NCBI GenBank assembly: GCA_023974075.1
Contig: JAMFTG010000670.1
Span: 61,307-125,306, forward strand
DNA: 64,000 nt
Source of the DNA: Chaenocephalus aceratus
Lineage: Eukaryota > Chordata > Actinopteri > Perciformes > Channichthyidae
Reading direction: 5' to 3'
The notes under the pieces are model-generated. The model worked only from the letters and a program-made list of their open reading frames with translations. It had not been told where the DNA came from and ran no database searches. Shown here in pieces: positions 35,062 through 46,342 of the stretch. Numbering within the stretch: position 1 is the first letter of the stretch; each line of letters begins with the position of its first letter. A program made the position numbers and the translations under genes.

Positions 35062-35193
35062 AAAGTTGGAGGAGAAACTAATTATCGCCGTAGCAAATCA
35101 CCGGTTTTGTATGACCAGACCCTCTTCACCTACCGGGATACAAACCGGAGGAGCCAGGCATGGAGGGAGGTGGCAGAGACAGTGGGGAAACTG
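35062..35193 (+). pseudogene. Frameshifted MADF-domain relic in MITE F
   Basis: Reading LEEKLIIAVANH in one frame and then PVLYDQTLFTYRDTNRRSQA WREVAETVG in the next gives a near-complete N-terminal MADF domain (LI..V..HP.LYD...Y.D..RR..AWREVAE.VG). A one-base loss near 35101 separates the parts. It is related in type, not in sequence, to the family A frame, and agrees with a Harbinger accessory-gene origin. Confidence 0.72.
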
Positions 35194-35447
35194 GTAGGGT
35201 TTCGCCTGTTTGGGGAGTTTATATATATATATATATATATATATTGCTCGCATAAAATCCCCGGGGTTTTTCGCTTTGTATGTTGGGGGAGGGAGATTCA
35301 TGTGATTGGTTGTTGGCCGTGTTGCTTGAATAAAATCCCCAAGCTCCAGACACGCCCAGCTGTAGTGTGGACGCTCCGTTAGTATTTAGGCCCACTTCAC
35401 TTGCATTGCATTGCATTTTGGTCCTCAGCTCGTTTGTGACAATGTAA

Positions 35448-35522
35448 GGGTCTAAGGACAGAGGGTCTAAGGACAGAGGGTCTAAGGACAGAGGGTCTAA
35501 GGACAGAGGGTCTAAGGACAGA
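35448..35522. repeat. 15-bp x5 tandem repeat
   Basis: Five identical units of gggtctaaggacaga, followed by a diverged partial unit. Confidence 0.95.
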
Positions 35523-35559
35523 GGGTGTCGTTTTTCTCATACTGATATTCTGAACAATC

Positions 35560-35690
35560 TGTGCTGTTGTATTTGCTGTAAAGTGTCTCTACTGTCGGCT
35601 ATTTTTATTATATGTACAGCACTTTGGCTCGACCAAAAATCGTTTATAAATGTGCTATATAAATAAAACTTGATTTGATTTGATAAAACT
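35560..35690 (+). repeat. LINE-type 3' tail
   Basis: cagcactttggctcgacc, then aatgtgctatataaataaaa and repeated TTGAT form the standard 3' end of an L2-like fish LINE. The 5' portion is missing. Confidence 0.6.
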
Positions 35691-35848
35691 TCAACTATGG
35701 AAATAAACAATTAAAACCCTCATTTATACGTATTTGTATCTATACATTAATAACTTAAACTTTGCATACTAATTGGTAAGAGCTATTTTGTATGGCACAA
35801 GTATCAGTGTAGTTGCCTGTTATTTTATTTGTACAGTTTCTACACTTA

Positions 35849-36467
35849 AGGCCCTGACACACCAAGCAGTCACCAGAGGACTAGCCGACGCTGAAGTCGG
35901 CTGTTGCCTGGCCGTGTTCTCCTGCGTTTTGGCCATGTGTCGCACGGGAACACACCGCACCGACTTCAGTGCGTGAGTGGCAATAACTCTCCTTACCAGC
36001 AGGCGGCGGTAGTGTGTATTCGTCATTCAAAAGAGGCAACAACCGGAAGACAGAGAAGAAGAAGAGTATCTTTCTCCGTAATATCATACAGAGCTGGCCT
36101 CTCCTGGATCAAGGTGATGAGCAGGTCTTCGTTTGCATCATTCCAGATCGCCATGATGAGATGAAAATGAATAGCAGTCTGTGTGTGCCTTCTTAAATCG
36201 TTTGTTTACGTCCCTCACTTCCGCTTCGCTTCTCATGCACTGATTCGCTAGCTGAACAGCCAATCAGAGTGATTATTTGGTCCGACTGCCAGACCCGATG
36301 CATGGCCGATTCAACATGTTGAATCGGCCATGCATCGGGTCTGGCAGTCCAAATAAGGCGTGTCACGGTCGACGGTGCGGGACACACCAACCTGACTACG
36401 GCGCCGCGAATGCCCGACAGCCTCTGACGGCCTCTGACTCCCAAATCGGGTTGGTGTGTCAGGGCCT
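35849..36467 (+). mobile_element. MITE family A, copy 4
   Basis: 619 bp with a perfect TTA duplication (35846-35848 and 36468-36470). It has the same orientation and layout as copy 2. A one-base loss in the TCTTT run near 36072 shifts the MADF relic. Confidence 0.9.
36027..36154 (-). pseudogene. MADF-like gene start in family A copy 4, frameshifted
   Basis: It opens MAIWNDANEDLLITLIQERP as in the other copies, but a one-base deletion just after the ITEK codons changes frame and bypasses the usual stop. It is less likely than the other copies to reflect a retained product. Confidence 0.6.
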
Positions 36468-36795
36468 TTAGTCATGGTCATAATGATCAATATAGAAGCC
36501 AACGTACCGAGGCTCCATTGTGCTTTTGGGGGTTTTCCCTCTCCTGTAGTTTGTGAGCATGTAAATGTCTGCACATCACAAAGTTTACCTTCAGAGGGAG
36601 TTATATATAACGATTAGCTACTCTTTCACCTTCCGAGTCTGAATGGCTGTAAAACTGAAGATAATGCAAATTGAAAACAAAAGCAAAAAAAACATGTTTT
36701 ACAGAAATGATCTCCGGGAACATTTTGTAATTACAGGTTACTGGAGTAAAAAGCTGAATATAATTTAGCCAGTAAACACTCAATCTCACCTCTTT

Positions 36796-36799
<4 letters not shown>

Positions 36800-36875
<76 letters not shown>
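36800..36875. repeat. (GT)n microsatellite
   Basis: About 38 uninterrupted units. Confidence 0.95.
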
Positions 36876-36877
<2 letters not shown>

Positions 36878-37030
36878 CAGTTGTAGCTGAACTCATTGAG
36901 TCTTGAACATATTTATAAAACAATTTTTGATAATTTCTCTGCAGCTGCTTTTCTTCTCACTGATTTTCCAAAATTATTGAGACCTTCCTAATAGCACTTA
37001 AGTAAACCCAGATACTGAGATATGTTACAT

Positions 37031-37032
<2 letters not shown>

Positions 37033-37065
<33 letters not shown>

Positions 37066-37094
37066 TGACCACAGACACACACACACACACACAC
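37033..37094. repeat. Two (CA)n tracts
   Basis: CA tracts at 37033-37062 and 37073-37094, separated by a short unique spacer. Confidence 0.92.
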
Positions 37095-37413
37095 TTGTTC
37101 TCTAATCTGTTGCACATTAAGAGTCCATGTATGCAAAAACAAAACACTGTTATGCAATCTTTCGCTCAGCTAAATATTGTGAGTCCACATAACACACAGA
37201 TAAAACTCTACTGATTTCTTTCTTTTATTACCCATGTTTAGAAACAAGCACACAAAGACACACACACAGCGTCCCTCTCTAATCAGTTCTGATTCCCAAT
37301 GGATGTCTGTATTTATTGGGTTCATTTGTCAATTATTTTCCCAGAGAAACGCTGCTGTCAGCAGAACAGCTGGAACAGAACCCACATTTAGAAACATTCC
37401 CATTACTGCCCTG

Positions 37414-37745
<332 letters not shown>

Positions 37746-37924
37746 ATGTGTGTGTGTGTGTGTGAGTGTGTGTACACGTTTTTTTGCAGCATTAAAACAA
37801 CATTATGTGGTAAGGACCAGTATGTGTGTATTTTTCCTGAGAAAGGAAATGACAGTAGGTTAATTCATAAACTATCAGATAACTCAGCTGTTAATCGAGC
37901 ATGTAATCGTGTGTGTGTGTGTGT

Positions 37925-37959
<35 letters not shown>
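37746..37959. repeat. Interrupted (GT)n tracts
   Basis: GT tracts at about 37746-37773 and 37909-37959, with a unique spacer. Confidence 0.85.
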
Positions 37960-37961
<2 letters not shown>

Positions 37962-38130
37962 AAAATAGAAATACAAAGACTGTTTGGATTAAACAGCGAT
38001 GATCTGATCAGTATGCAGTGATGATTTATAATTCATTACAGAGGGTAAAACCCTGACATGTGATTTTACCTTTCTGGACACTTCATGTCAACAAACACAC
38101 AGGATCTATTACTGTGTCTATTTTATATTG

Positions 38131-38276
38131 AAGCAATAGCTCACGACAGGCCGTGGTATATGCTCATTATATCACAGCTAAGGGGCGTGGTTCGGCCCGA
38201 CGCGTAGCGGAGGGTCGACAACCCCTTAGCTGTGATATAATGAGCATATATCACGGCCTGAAGTGAGCTATTGCTT
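38131..38276. repeat. 146-bp hairpin with 55-bp arms
   Basis: Arms 38131-38185 and 38222-38276 pair with three mismatches around a 36-base GC-rich loop. Part of the arm (ggtatatgctcattatatca) recurs in diverged form at about 39284, so it belongs to a larger repeat. Confidence 0.85.
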
Positions 38277-38939
38277 TTATAAAACGGTTACCAAGTGTGG
38301 CAATATGAAAGAAAATACACACTCTAATTTAAATAGTTTTTATTAGTAAATAATGATGTTCAAAATAAAATAGTCCCTCCGTTGCCTTCTGCGCGAAACA
38401 TAGTGCGAGGTGGTTGCTATGCAACAACACTAACAGCTAGCGAACATATTAGACAGAGAGCGTTGATCCATTATTTGGCTATTTATTTACATTCATGTGT
38501 TTGTTGCCGTTTATTGTGCATCCACTGAAAACCTGTCCAGCATCAGTAGCATGCTCACGAGGTTACTTGGATAGGTTGAGGTTGTTCTCGGGCCTAGGCT
38601 GTTGCTCGGCGTGGCGAGAATATTGCTCCACTTTCTCCGGTCCCCGAGATTCGGCTTCCAGTAGCTCGAGAGCTTTCGCACCTGTGGCCACTAACGGTCA
38701 TCATGTCTCTGCTTTGTTTCAAGACCCGCATCAGAAAGCTTTTGAATGGTGGCACCTCTCCAGTTGGTCTACCTGCTCTTCACGGAGCTCTGCATGTCGT
38801 CGTTTAGGTGCTTTCTGGAGATAGGCACTCCTCAATCCACTCCTCCATAGTAAGACCCCCCGGAGGTCGAAGTTAATCTTAAATGTTTCCATCTTATGCT
38901 TTGTAAGTTTGTATCGTACCGGAAGAAATGTAAATATAT

Positions 38940-39346
38940 TTATAAAACTGACAAGTCAAATCAAGCAATCTGATTGGTCGATAGTGTTTTTGCGGACCTC
39001 TTTGATTACAGATTTGAAAACATCGTTGCTTGCTTTAAAAGTAGCACAACTCATGATGTCAGACCTTGGAAAGTATCTAGATATCCCTGCCCTGATGCCA
39101 AAGGAACTGCACACTGGATATGTTTTGCCGTTTGATGTCTATGTCTGGACCGCTGCGTAAAAAGGAGGGTTTCTGCCCCGTTACTTCTCCGCTGCTTTCT
39201 TGTTCCAGTCAACGGTATACTGTTTTTCTCAGACGCGGAGGGATACTGACTTGTTGTGAAAAGTAACTTACAATTCTACCCATGGTATACGCTCAGTATA
39301 TCACGGCTAAGAACCAATCAGATTGCTTGATTTGACCGTTTTATAA
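38940..39346. mobile_element. Inverted-end element containing an AATCAAGCAATCTGATTGG block
   Basis: The left end ttataaaactgacaagtcaa and the following atcaagcaatctgattgg are matched in reverse at 39309-39346. A further copy of the 38.15-kb hairpin arm sequence lies just inside the right end. No transposase was recognised; the exact ends and family are uncertain. Confidence 0.5.
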
Positions 39347-40925
39347 TCTGCTTTACGTCACAATGTATTTCCTACTGTTTTAGACTTCATAGTTGCATAG
39401 AAATCAGTGCAATACATGCAGAACAACAAAACATGAAAATAGCAAACCCTTAAACTATGTGTACAAATGTATGCTGCTTATTATCTCCAAAGGACATGTC
39501 TCTTTTTAATATTTATTAAATATACAACATATCAGATTAAACTATTATGGAGCTGCAGAGAAGTCCCGCTCTACAAACAGTATTCTACAGACTTAATAAA
39601 AAAAACCTTGTTTGGTCCAGATCCTCTTCCCACCATAATACCTATCGTATTTTTAAATGATCATGTAAACAATGTCTCGCAATTGCCATTACTGTCCAAG
39701 TTATTACACATTTACCAAATCACGCTGCTGTAGTCTGTCCTAAAACAAGACTGGATTGTGTCCACCACTTCAATTGAAAGCACATGATGAACTTTAAGCA
39801 TCCAGAATCAACCAAACTTAGAATTAGAGCAAGTAAAACCTGTTTCAATGTTCACTGAGCACCTGACACTGGACACACTGTGACCCTGTCCTTTAATTAC
39901 AAGTGTCTTTTTTGATAATAGATTTGAAGCGTGTGGTTCTTTCTCATATAACTGTTTTAAAATATTGCTGAGAACTTCTTTTAAATCATTCTGGGTGGAT
40001 TCAAGAAAGCTTTAAATGTTTCGCTTTAACTTCAAACTGGATGAAGAAGTCCAGCTCTGATGAAATCTGCCTCTGCTGCCAAGACAGGTGGCCAAGTCAA
40101 ACAATCTTAATGTTATTGAATGGATAAGAGCAGTCTGAAGGGTCAAAGTGATTGTATTTGATGCCGCAGGCCAAATACATGCTTAAAGAGTGAAAATCAA
40201 TCATTCCTCTTAAGTCGCGTACAAATAAAACACACACACACACACACACACAGTTCTTAAGATGGATTCTGATATTTCATCACTGACCTATTTTGGAGAG
40301 TGTTTGTGTTGTTGGAGTACAACAGTACGTGCCCTCAGTGTTTGTATTGATGTATCAGCCATCCGTCATTAATGCAGTCCGCTTAGTGCTAAGTGCTGCA
40401 TGACGATGCCAGCAGCTCTTGTTCAGCTTTCATTAGAGACAATTATATACAACGTAGATAATGATGTAAGAAAAATATCAAACTCATTTGATTGATTCCC
40501 CTGAGGCAACCTGGGAGATTACAGCAGAGATAGATGCTCGTGAATAAAGTGGAAAAGTTCCCAAAATAAAAACCAAATAGACTTTTCAGGCCACGTTAGC
40601 TGCTAGGTGGGTGATGTAGACGCCAGGTTTTCTTATCCCTAAGTAGGATTTGTATTGATTGATATTGATTGTATTTTGTGCAATAAAATATATCCATCAT
40701 ACAGTAGGTGTCAGAATCATAAAACTCTGTTAAATGAATTCACTTTTATCATTTTTTTTGTATTAATAATACATGTAACAACATATTAGTTGACACATAA
40801 TTGTCAATGTCTCGAACTACTGATACAGTAGCTTTGCCGTTTGTTTCCTAATACACCCTTTATGTCTTTATATATAATCTTAAATACTAGTTCACTAGCC
40901 TTATGCTTTATATACACATATACTT
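39347..40925. other. Intronic, nothing recognised but (CA)n
   Basis: A (CA)n tract lies at 40230-40252. No supported gene. Confidence 0.4.
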
Positions 40926-41189
40926 TAAGGTTTAACACATTAAGCGCCTGTAAAAGCGCTTACAAAATAAATGTATTATTATTATTACATAGAAAGCCTT
41001 CATTGCTTTTTCAGTGCAATGAAAACACACGAAAAATAAACTTCACTCACCTTGTTATACCTTGTTCACCTTGTATTATAATGTATTTATGCAGTATTTG
41101 TTCTTAAATGTCTTTTGCTTTTAATCTGTAAAGCACTTTGAATCGCCACGTGCTGAAAAGTGCTATATAAATAAAATTGCCTTGCCTTG
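40926..41189 (+). repeat. Two LINE-type 3' tails
   Basis: A first remnant at about 40930-40987 ends in TTATTATTATTA. A second at about 41090-41189 reads gtaaagcactttgaatcgcc, then agtgctatataaataaaatt and GCCTTGCCTT. The second is the same L2-type end as at 44.7 and 54.7 kb, with a short tail. Confidence 0.7.
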
Positions 41190-41826
41190 TTAACAGTTTG
41201 TTAATAAAGTTTAATTGAAAGCTTGATAACATACCTTAAAGACACAAATCATGACACAAATCTCCAAAGGGCATTTCTCAATCTGTAAAGGATGCCGGTT
41301 ACAGCCTTACCTAATAAGAAAAGTTATATTCAGAATATGCTGCGCCTCATTTAAAGGAGCCTGCAGGTATTTCTGATTATTTATAAAAAGCAGAGCCTAT
41401 AACCTTAAAGTAACAAGTGCGTTTTGTTTAAATCCCCTCACCCAGGTTCCCTCTGCTTTGCATCTGTGCTGTTACACAACGCTAAGAGGAAATGGAAACC
41501 GCTAATGAAACACAGCAGAACTCTGTGTTTTTGCTTCTTGAGCCCAAAACACTTATAGCCGAGCAAAACTAAATCTTTGGAGTACCTGTCTGTACACTGG
41601 CCTCAGCAAATCAGCCAATACAAACATGAAACAGTGTGTACCATAGGCCTGACATCAATCACTTAAACAGGGACCGAGTTGGGAAACACAGCAACATAAT
41701 TGTGTAACCAACAACATGTAACGTGTGTGTATTTGTGTGTGTGTATGTTTGTGAACATGTGTAGGTGCAAAATCTCATAGAATAACGAGAACCAGGTCTC
41801 AACAGCTGTGTATGAACATGTGCATT

Positions 41827-42113
41827 AGGGCTGTACCATTTGGAAAAAATAACTAATTGCGATTATTTTTGACTGATATTGCAATATGATTGACGGCTTG
41901 TGAGTGAATGATGATTTACGAAACATTATTCTCATTATCATAAAATATTAAAATAATCATGGTGTATTTTTTTAAGAGGATCTGTTCCAAAGAAGGATTT
42001 TTCAGATCTTCTCACATATTTCGCCTTTACCAAATAGTGCGCTTAGTGGGATTTGGATATTACATTAGTCCACATTGCGATTTAGCTACATTTTAATTAA
42101 TTGTGCATCCACT
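41827..42113. mobile_element. Degraded hAT relic
   Basis: It starts TAGGGCTGTACCATTTGG and ends near attaattgtgcatcc, which resembles the TAGGGCTGCACGATT...CAGCCCTA hAT type found intact at 56.2 kb. The right end is eroded and no duplication is visible. Confidence 0.5.
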
Positions 42114-42805
42114 CTTATAATGCATGTTTGAATCCAATGGTTAGCGTCCACACAAATACTTTTGAATATTCCATGCACAGCCAACAACCCTCCTATAAAA
42201 ACACATCAAAAGTCATCCAAACACACACACACACACACATACTCAATGGGATTGGAAAACCATTATTTTGTCATTACTCAGTTTTCTCAGGAGATCTTGT
42301 GATAAACATTTTTTTCTTAAATATCTTCACCTCTCTGATCCAAAGAAAATGTGAAGTTCAAAATGCAATGTTCAAGTGCAGAAGGAGAACCACATATTTA
42401 CACACTTAAGCCCGTATAAATAAACTTTAGTAAGATTGTTGAGGCTAAAACACTTTGAGCGTATTTACTTGAGTGGTGTATTGCTTCCAGGAAAAGGCGT
42501 CAGATGTGTGACTTTAATCAGAGTTTAATCACAAAACGCAGTTAAACAGGGGCGTGTGTTTATTCCTGTATAAACTCTACACACTTTGGATATACCATCC
42601 TTTACTTTGATGTGTTCTTCCTCCCCACCACATTCAATTTCCTAGTTTATGTTATTTTGGTGGAAAGTTTCACTGCTTTATGGTCCATGTGTTTGAGTGG
42701 TCTCCCCCCCCCCCCTAGCTGTTACTGTGCAGTTTAATTTAGAGGTAAATCACAGAGGTTTTAGTTTCAGGTTCTGAGGGATTTCAAGGCTTGGAAAATG
42801 ACATA
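42114..42805. other. Intronic, nothing recognised
   Basis: A short (CA)n lies at 42219-42238 and a poly-C run near 42706. No gene. Confidence 0.4.
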
Positions 42806-43121
42806 CCGTACTTTCCGGACTATAAAGCGCACCGTCATATGAGCCGCAGCAGCTAAAGTGTCCGTCTGTCTTGCTCTCGTTCTGTCTCTCGGTTCCACTT
42901 TTACTTTGGCGCGCTACCTGTCTCACTCTTTTCCGGCCTCGAGCTTTTCCTGCTGGAGCCCGCCGCTTAAAGGAGGCGGGCGCGGACCGGTCCTAGAGCC
43001 CGTAGTGTTAAAGGTGGTTAATTTCACCTGTAAATCCATAGATTTAGGAGGTTCCCTAGTGGCCGCTAGCTGTACAAAGAAATGTGGAAAAAAGTCGCGG
43101 CTTATAGTCCGAAAAGTACGG
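42806..43121. mobile_element. 316-bp MITE with TA target sites
   Basis: Left end CCGTACTTTCCGGACTATAA and right end TTATAGTCCGAAAAGTACGG are near-perfect inverted repeats, with TA on both sides (42804-42805 and 43122-43123). A TA target points to a Tc1/mariner-like mobiliser. It is non-coding. Confidence 0.8.
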
Positions 43122-43193
43122 TAGTTCCTGTTTGAACTTGTTATTATTATCTAAGGGTGCAGCTATTGCAAATTTCTCAGCCGATATCGATTA

Positions 43194-43380
43194 TTACAAT
43201 TACATTACATGTTGGACGCTTTTATCCAAAGCGACTTACATATTCAACACTGTGGACAATCCCCACAGGAGCAATTTGGGGTGAAGTGTCTCAGGGACAC
43301 AACGACATGCTGACTGCAGTGGGGTTTGAACCTGACTCCCCTGATCCGAACACCAGCGCACTATCCACTGCGCCACAGCC
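43194..43380 (-). mobile_element. tRNA-derived SINE
   Basis: On the minus strand it begins with a tRNA-like head: an A-box-like TGGCGCAGTGG and a B-box-like GGTTCAAACCC at suitable spacing. It ends with the conserved tail gtaagtcgctttggataaaa. The pol III promoter parts look intact, but the structure is a SINE, not a tRNA gene. Confidence 0.8.
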
Positions 43381-44169
43381 TACAATGTTTTCCTTTAATT
43401 TTTTGTTTCGTATTTCGCTTTTGTGCGATGGAAACAAATACATCTTACTTATTAAAATATAAACTGCCTTTCGACCCTTAATCAAACTAACTTGGAATGA
43501 GCACAAATTCCAAAAAAAGACGTATACAAAGATTATTTATAATACAAATACAGAATAGGCCGATGCCTACAGTATGTTCACACAATGCATCCCATGGTAA
43601 TCAAATTCGTCTTTGTTGATTTGATCAGAAGTAATAAGAAATACAAATCTAAATGATCACCAAGGTGCATTGTGATCAACTAACTTCACATGCAGTGTTA
43701 ACTACGTATATCAGTACTGATGCATTGCGGAGAATACGTCATCAAACCTGCGTCCCCCTTTATTTTCCTCCCACTTTTTTTATTTTGTGTTTTGTTTGAG
43801 GTGATACATAAGTTGTTTCTGATGATTAATCAGTAACTGCTTATCATCTGAGCTTGTCAGTGGCTAAAGTTATAGCTTTTAGCGGACGTACATTCACTGA
43901 TTTGATTTGCTGGAACATTGCAGCCGTTTTGTGGCTTCAACAGTTTCTCTTAATACTGGACCAGTTTCAAATATGGTTTTCCCCATTAGTCACTTAGACA
44001 CAAAAACTCATCGGACTTATCAGCTGTTATCTAACATGTTGTTTACTTTCATTTGTGTGGTTGAACAAGCCAAATCGTCACTTTAAGATGAACATAACTG
44101 TCAGATAAGCTAAATGTCGTCCTACACAACAAGGTCTAGTAATGTCTGACCAAAGATGGCTACATGTGT

Positions 44170-44716
44170 GTGATGGCTGTGTGTCAAAGAATAGATTTCT
44201 AAATACTGCTGCTGGTTTATAAAGCACTGAATGGTTTAGGCCCAAAACACGTTTCTGACCTCCTGCTGAATGATGAACCATCCAGATCTCTCAGGTCTTC
44301 AGGGACTGGTCAGCTTTCTGTCCCCAGAGTCAGAACTAAACACGGAGAAGCAGCGTTCAGTTATTATGCTCCAAACATCTGGAGCAAACTCCCAGAAACC
44401 TGCAGGTCCGCTGCAACTCTGACTACTTTCAAATCCAGGCTGAAGACTTTTCTTTTTGTCGCTGCTTTTAATTGAACTATTCATATCTTAAACTGCACTG
44501 TAACTTTGATCCATGTACTTTTTCTTGTAATGTTTAATTGAACTATTTATATTTTAGACTGCACTGTAACTTTTATCCATGTATTTTTTTCTTAATGTTT
44601 ATTTGATTAGCTTTTCTTTTTTAATGCTTAATGTCTTTCATTTTTTTTTTTGTGTAAAGCACTTTGAATTGCCTTGCGTTGAAAAGTGCTATATAAATAA
44701 ACTTGCCTTGCCTTGC
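44170..44716 (+). mobile_element. 5'-truncated L2-like LINE with ORF2 C-terminus
   Basis: The plus strand encodes the end of an L2-type ORF2 at about 44206-44474: LLLVYKALNGLGPKHVSDLL onward, with WSKLPETCRSAATLTTFKSR and LKTFLF before a TGA. An upstream TAA at 44200-44202 interrupts the same frame. A 3' UTR with an internal ~80-bp duplication follows, then aaagtgctatataaataaac and a short GCCTT tail. It is inactive. Confidence 0.82.
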
Positions 44717-45394
44717 CTTACATACAGCAGTCATATCACCATGCATAATACTGCAGTGGTTTCATTAGAAGAGATTCATCTTTTTGATTAGCAGCTGGGA
44801 TGTATTGCATTGATTGTATAAAGCTTTTAAAAATAATCACACCTGGGTTATTTGTGTGTGGGAGAAAACATGTTTCCTGTTCACAAGGCAGATCATCTAT
44901 ATGTGATTGTTGTTTTGTGCATCAAGTGTCTTATTTCTTACACCGGGTCAGATGGTGACCAGTTCTTTATCACGGTTTCAGGCCAAGTACAGTGCGCTGT
45001 ACCAACATCAGAGACTGCACATTGTCAGCTCAGAGATGTTTGTTTTTACGGTTTAACATGCCGAGACCTTTCCTGCATCACAAATAAGCGCCATGGCACT
45101 CAGCACGCAGCATCACACTGAGAGAAGCGCATTGTCGGAGCAACCATCACACAGCTGATTCACACTTATGCAACTTTTATACTTAAATATAACGAGCAGA
45201 ACATTGTTCAGATTCTGTCACAGTATCTCTGTTTATGTCGATGAGAGCTGTAAAACACATTTATCTGCAAATCAAATATGTGTGGCAACTGAGCAGAATT
45301 AACAAGTACATGAGGGTTAAAGTGTGTTATCATTTATAATTTCAACTTTCACACCAATTGCTGGTTTGGGATTTTCTTTTAATTTGATGCTTGA

Positions 45395-46342
45395 AATAAT
45401 GTCTGTGGTTAACACAAGCTGAAGAGATTGCAACGTTTTGTTGTACAACATTAAATATGTCAGTAAATACCCCACTGGTGAATATAAAAATGGAGGAGGC
45501 TAACAAGTGTCTAACTGAGACGATTAAACATCATCACGCTCAACATTAGCCTCCTTTAGCTTAGCGGTGGTGACGTGAAGTCATGTGACCGTGCTGTAGT
45601 TCCTTTATAGCCCAACATTAGCCGCCTTTAGCTTAGCAGTGGTGACGTGAAGTCATGTGACCGTGCTGTAGTTCCTTTATAGCCCAACATTAGCCTCCTT
45701 TAGCTTAGCGGTGGTGATGTGAAGTCATGTGACCGTGCTGTAGTTCCTTTATAGCCCAACATTAGCCGCCTTTAGCTTAGCAGTGGTGACGTGAAGTCAT
45801 GTGACCGTGCTGCAGTTCCTTTATAGCCCAACATTAGCCACCTTTAGCTTAGCAGTGGTGACGTGAAGTCATGTGACCGCGCTGCAGTTCCTTTATAGCC
45901 CAACATTAGCCTCCTTTAGCTTAGCGGTGGTGATGTGAAGTCATGTGACCGTGCTGTAGTCTTCCTTTATAGCCCAACATTAGCCTCCTTAGCTTAGCGG
46001 TGGTGATGTGAAGTCATGTGACCGTGCTGTAGTTTCCTTTATAGCCCAACATTAGCCGCCTTAGCTTAGCGGTGGTGACGTGAAGTCATGTGACCGTGCT
46101 GTAGTTCCTTTATAGCCCAACATTAGCCTCCTTTAGCTTAGCGGTGGTGACGTGAAGTCTTATGACCGTGCTGTAGTTGCTTATAGCCCAACATTAGCCA
46201 CCTTTAGCTTAGCAGTGGTGACGTGAAGTCATGTGACCGTGCTGTAGTTCCTTTATAGCCCAACATTAGCCCCTTTAGCTTAGCAGTGGTGACGTGAAGT
46301 CATGTGAACCGCGCTGTAGTTCCTTTATAGCCCAACGTTAGC
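45395..46342 (+). repeat. Dispersed repeat E, copy 2, with 72-bp minisatellite
   Basis: Flank 45395-45540 matches 60625-60768 (ctgtggttaacacaagc, cccactggtgaat, ctaacaagtgtctaa). About 11 tandem units of roughly 72 bp follow, from 45541 to 46342. Each unit reads from cccaacattagccNccttta through GTGACGTGAAGTCATGTGAC to gtagttcctttatag. Variants and small indels show it is not freshly homogenised. Confidence 0.9.

Larger units (their letters stand above)
34745..35378 (+). mobile_element. Harbinger-like MITE F carrying a MADF relic
   Basis: The inverted ends CGGCCCGTCTACACTACAGC and GCTGTAGTGTGGACGCTCCG are flanked by TTA on both sides (34742-34744 and 35379-35381), as in PIF/Harbinger. Inside are a 55-bp palindrome, a MADF-domain fragment and a short (TA)n. 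It is a different family from A by end sequence. Confidence 0.82.

Noticed and set aside
43194..43380. tRNA gene on the minus strand
   Set aside because: The tRNA-like head lacks a clean cloverleaf and is fused to a SINE tail, so it is a SINE.
45541..46342. CRISPR-like array
   Set aside because: Units are contiguous 72-bp tandem repeats without unique spacers, in a vertebrate genome; this is a minisatellite.
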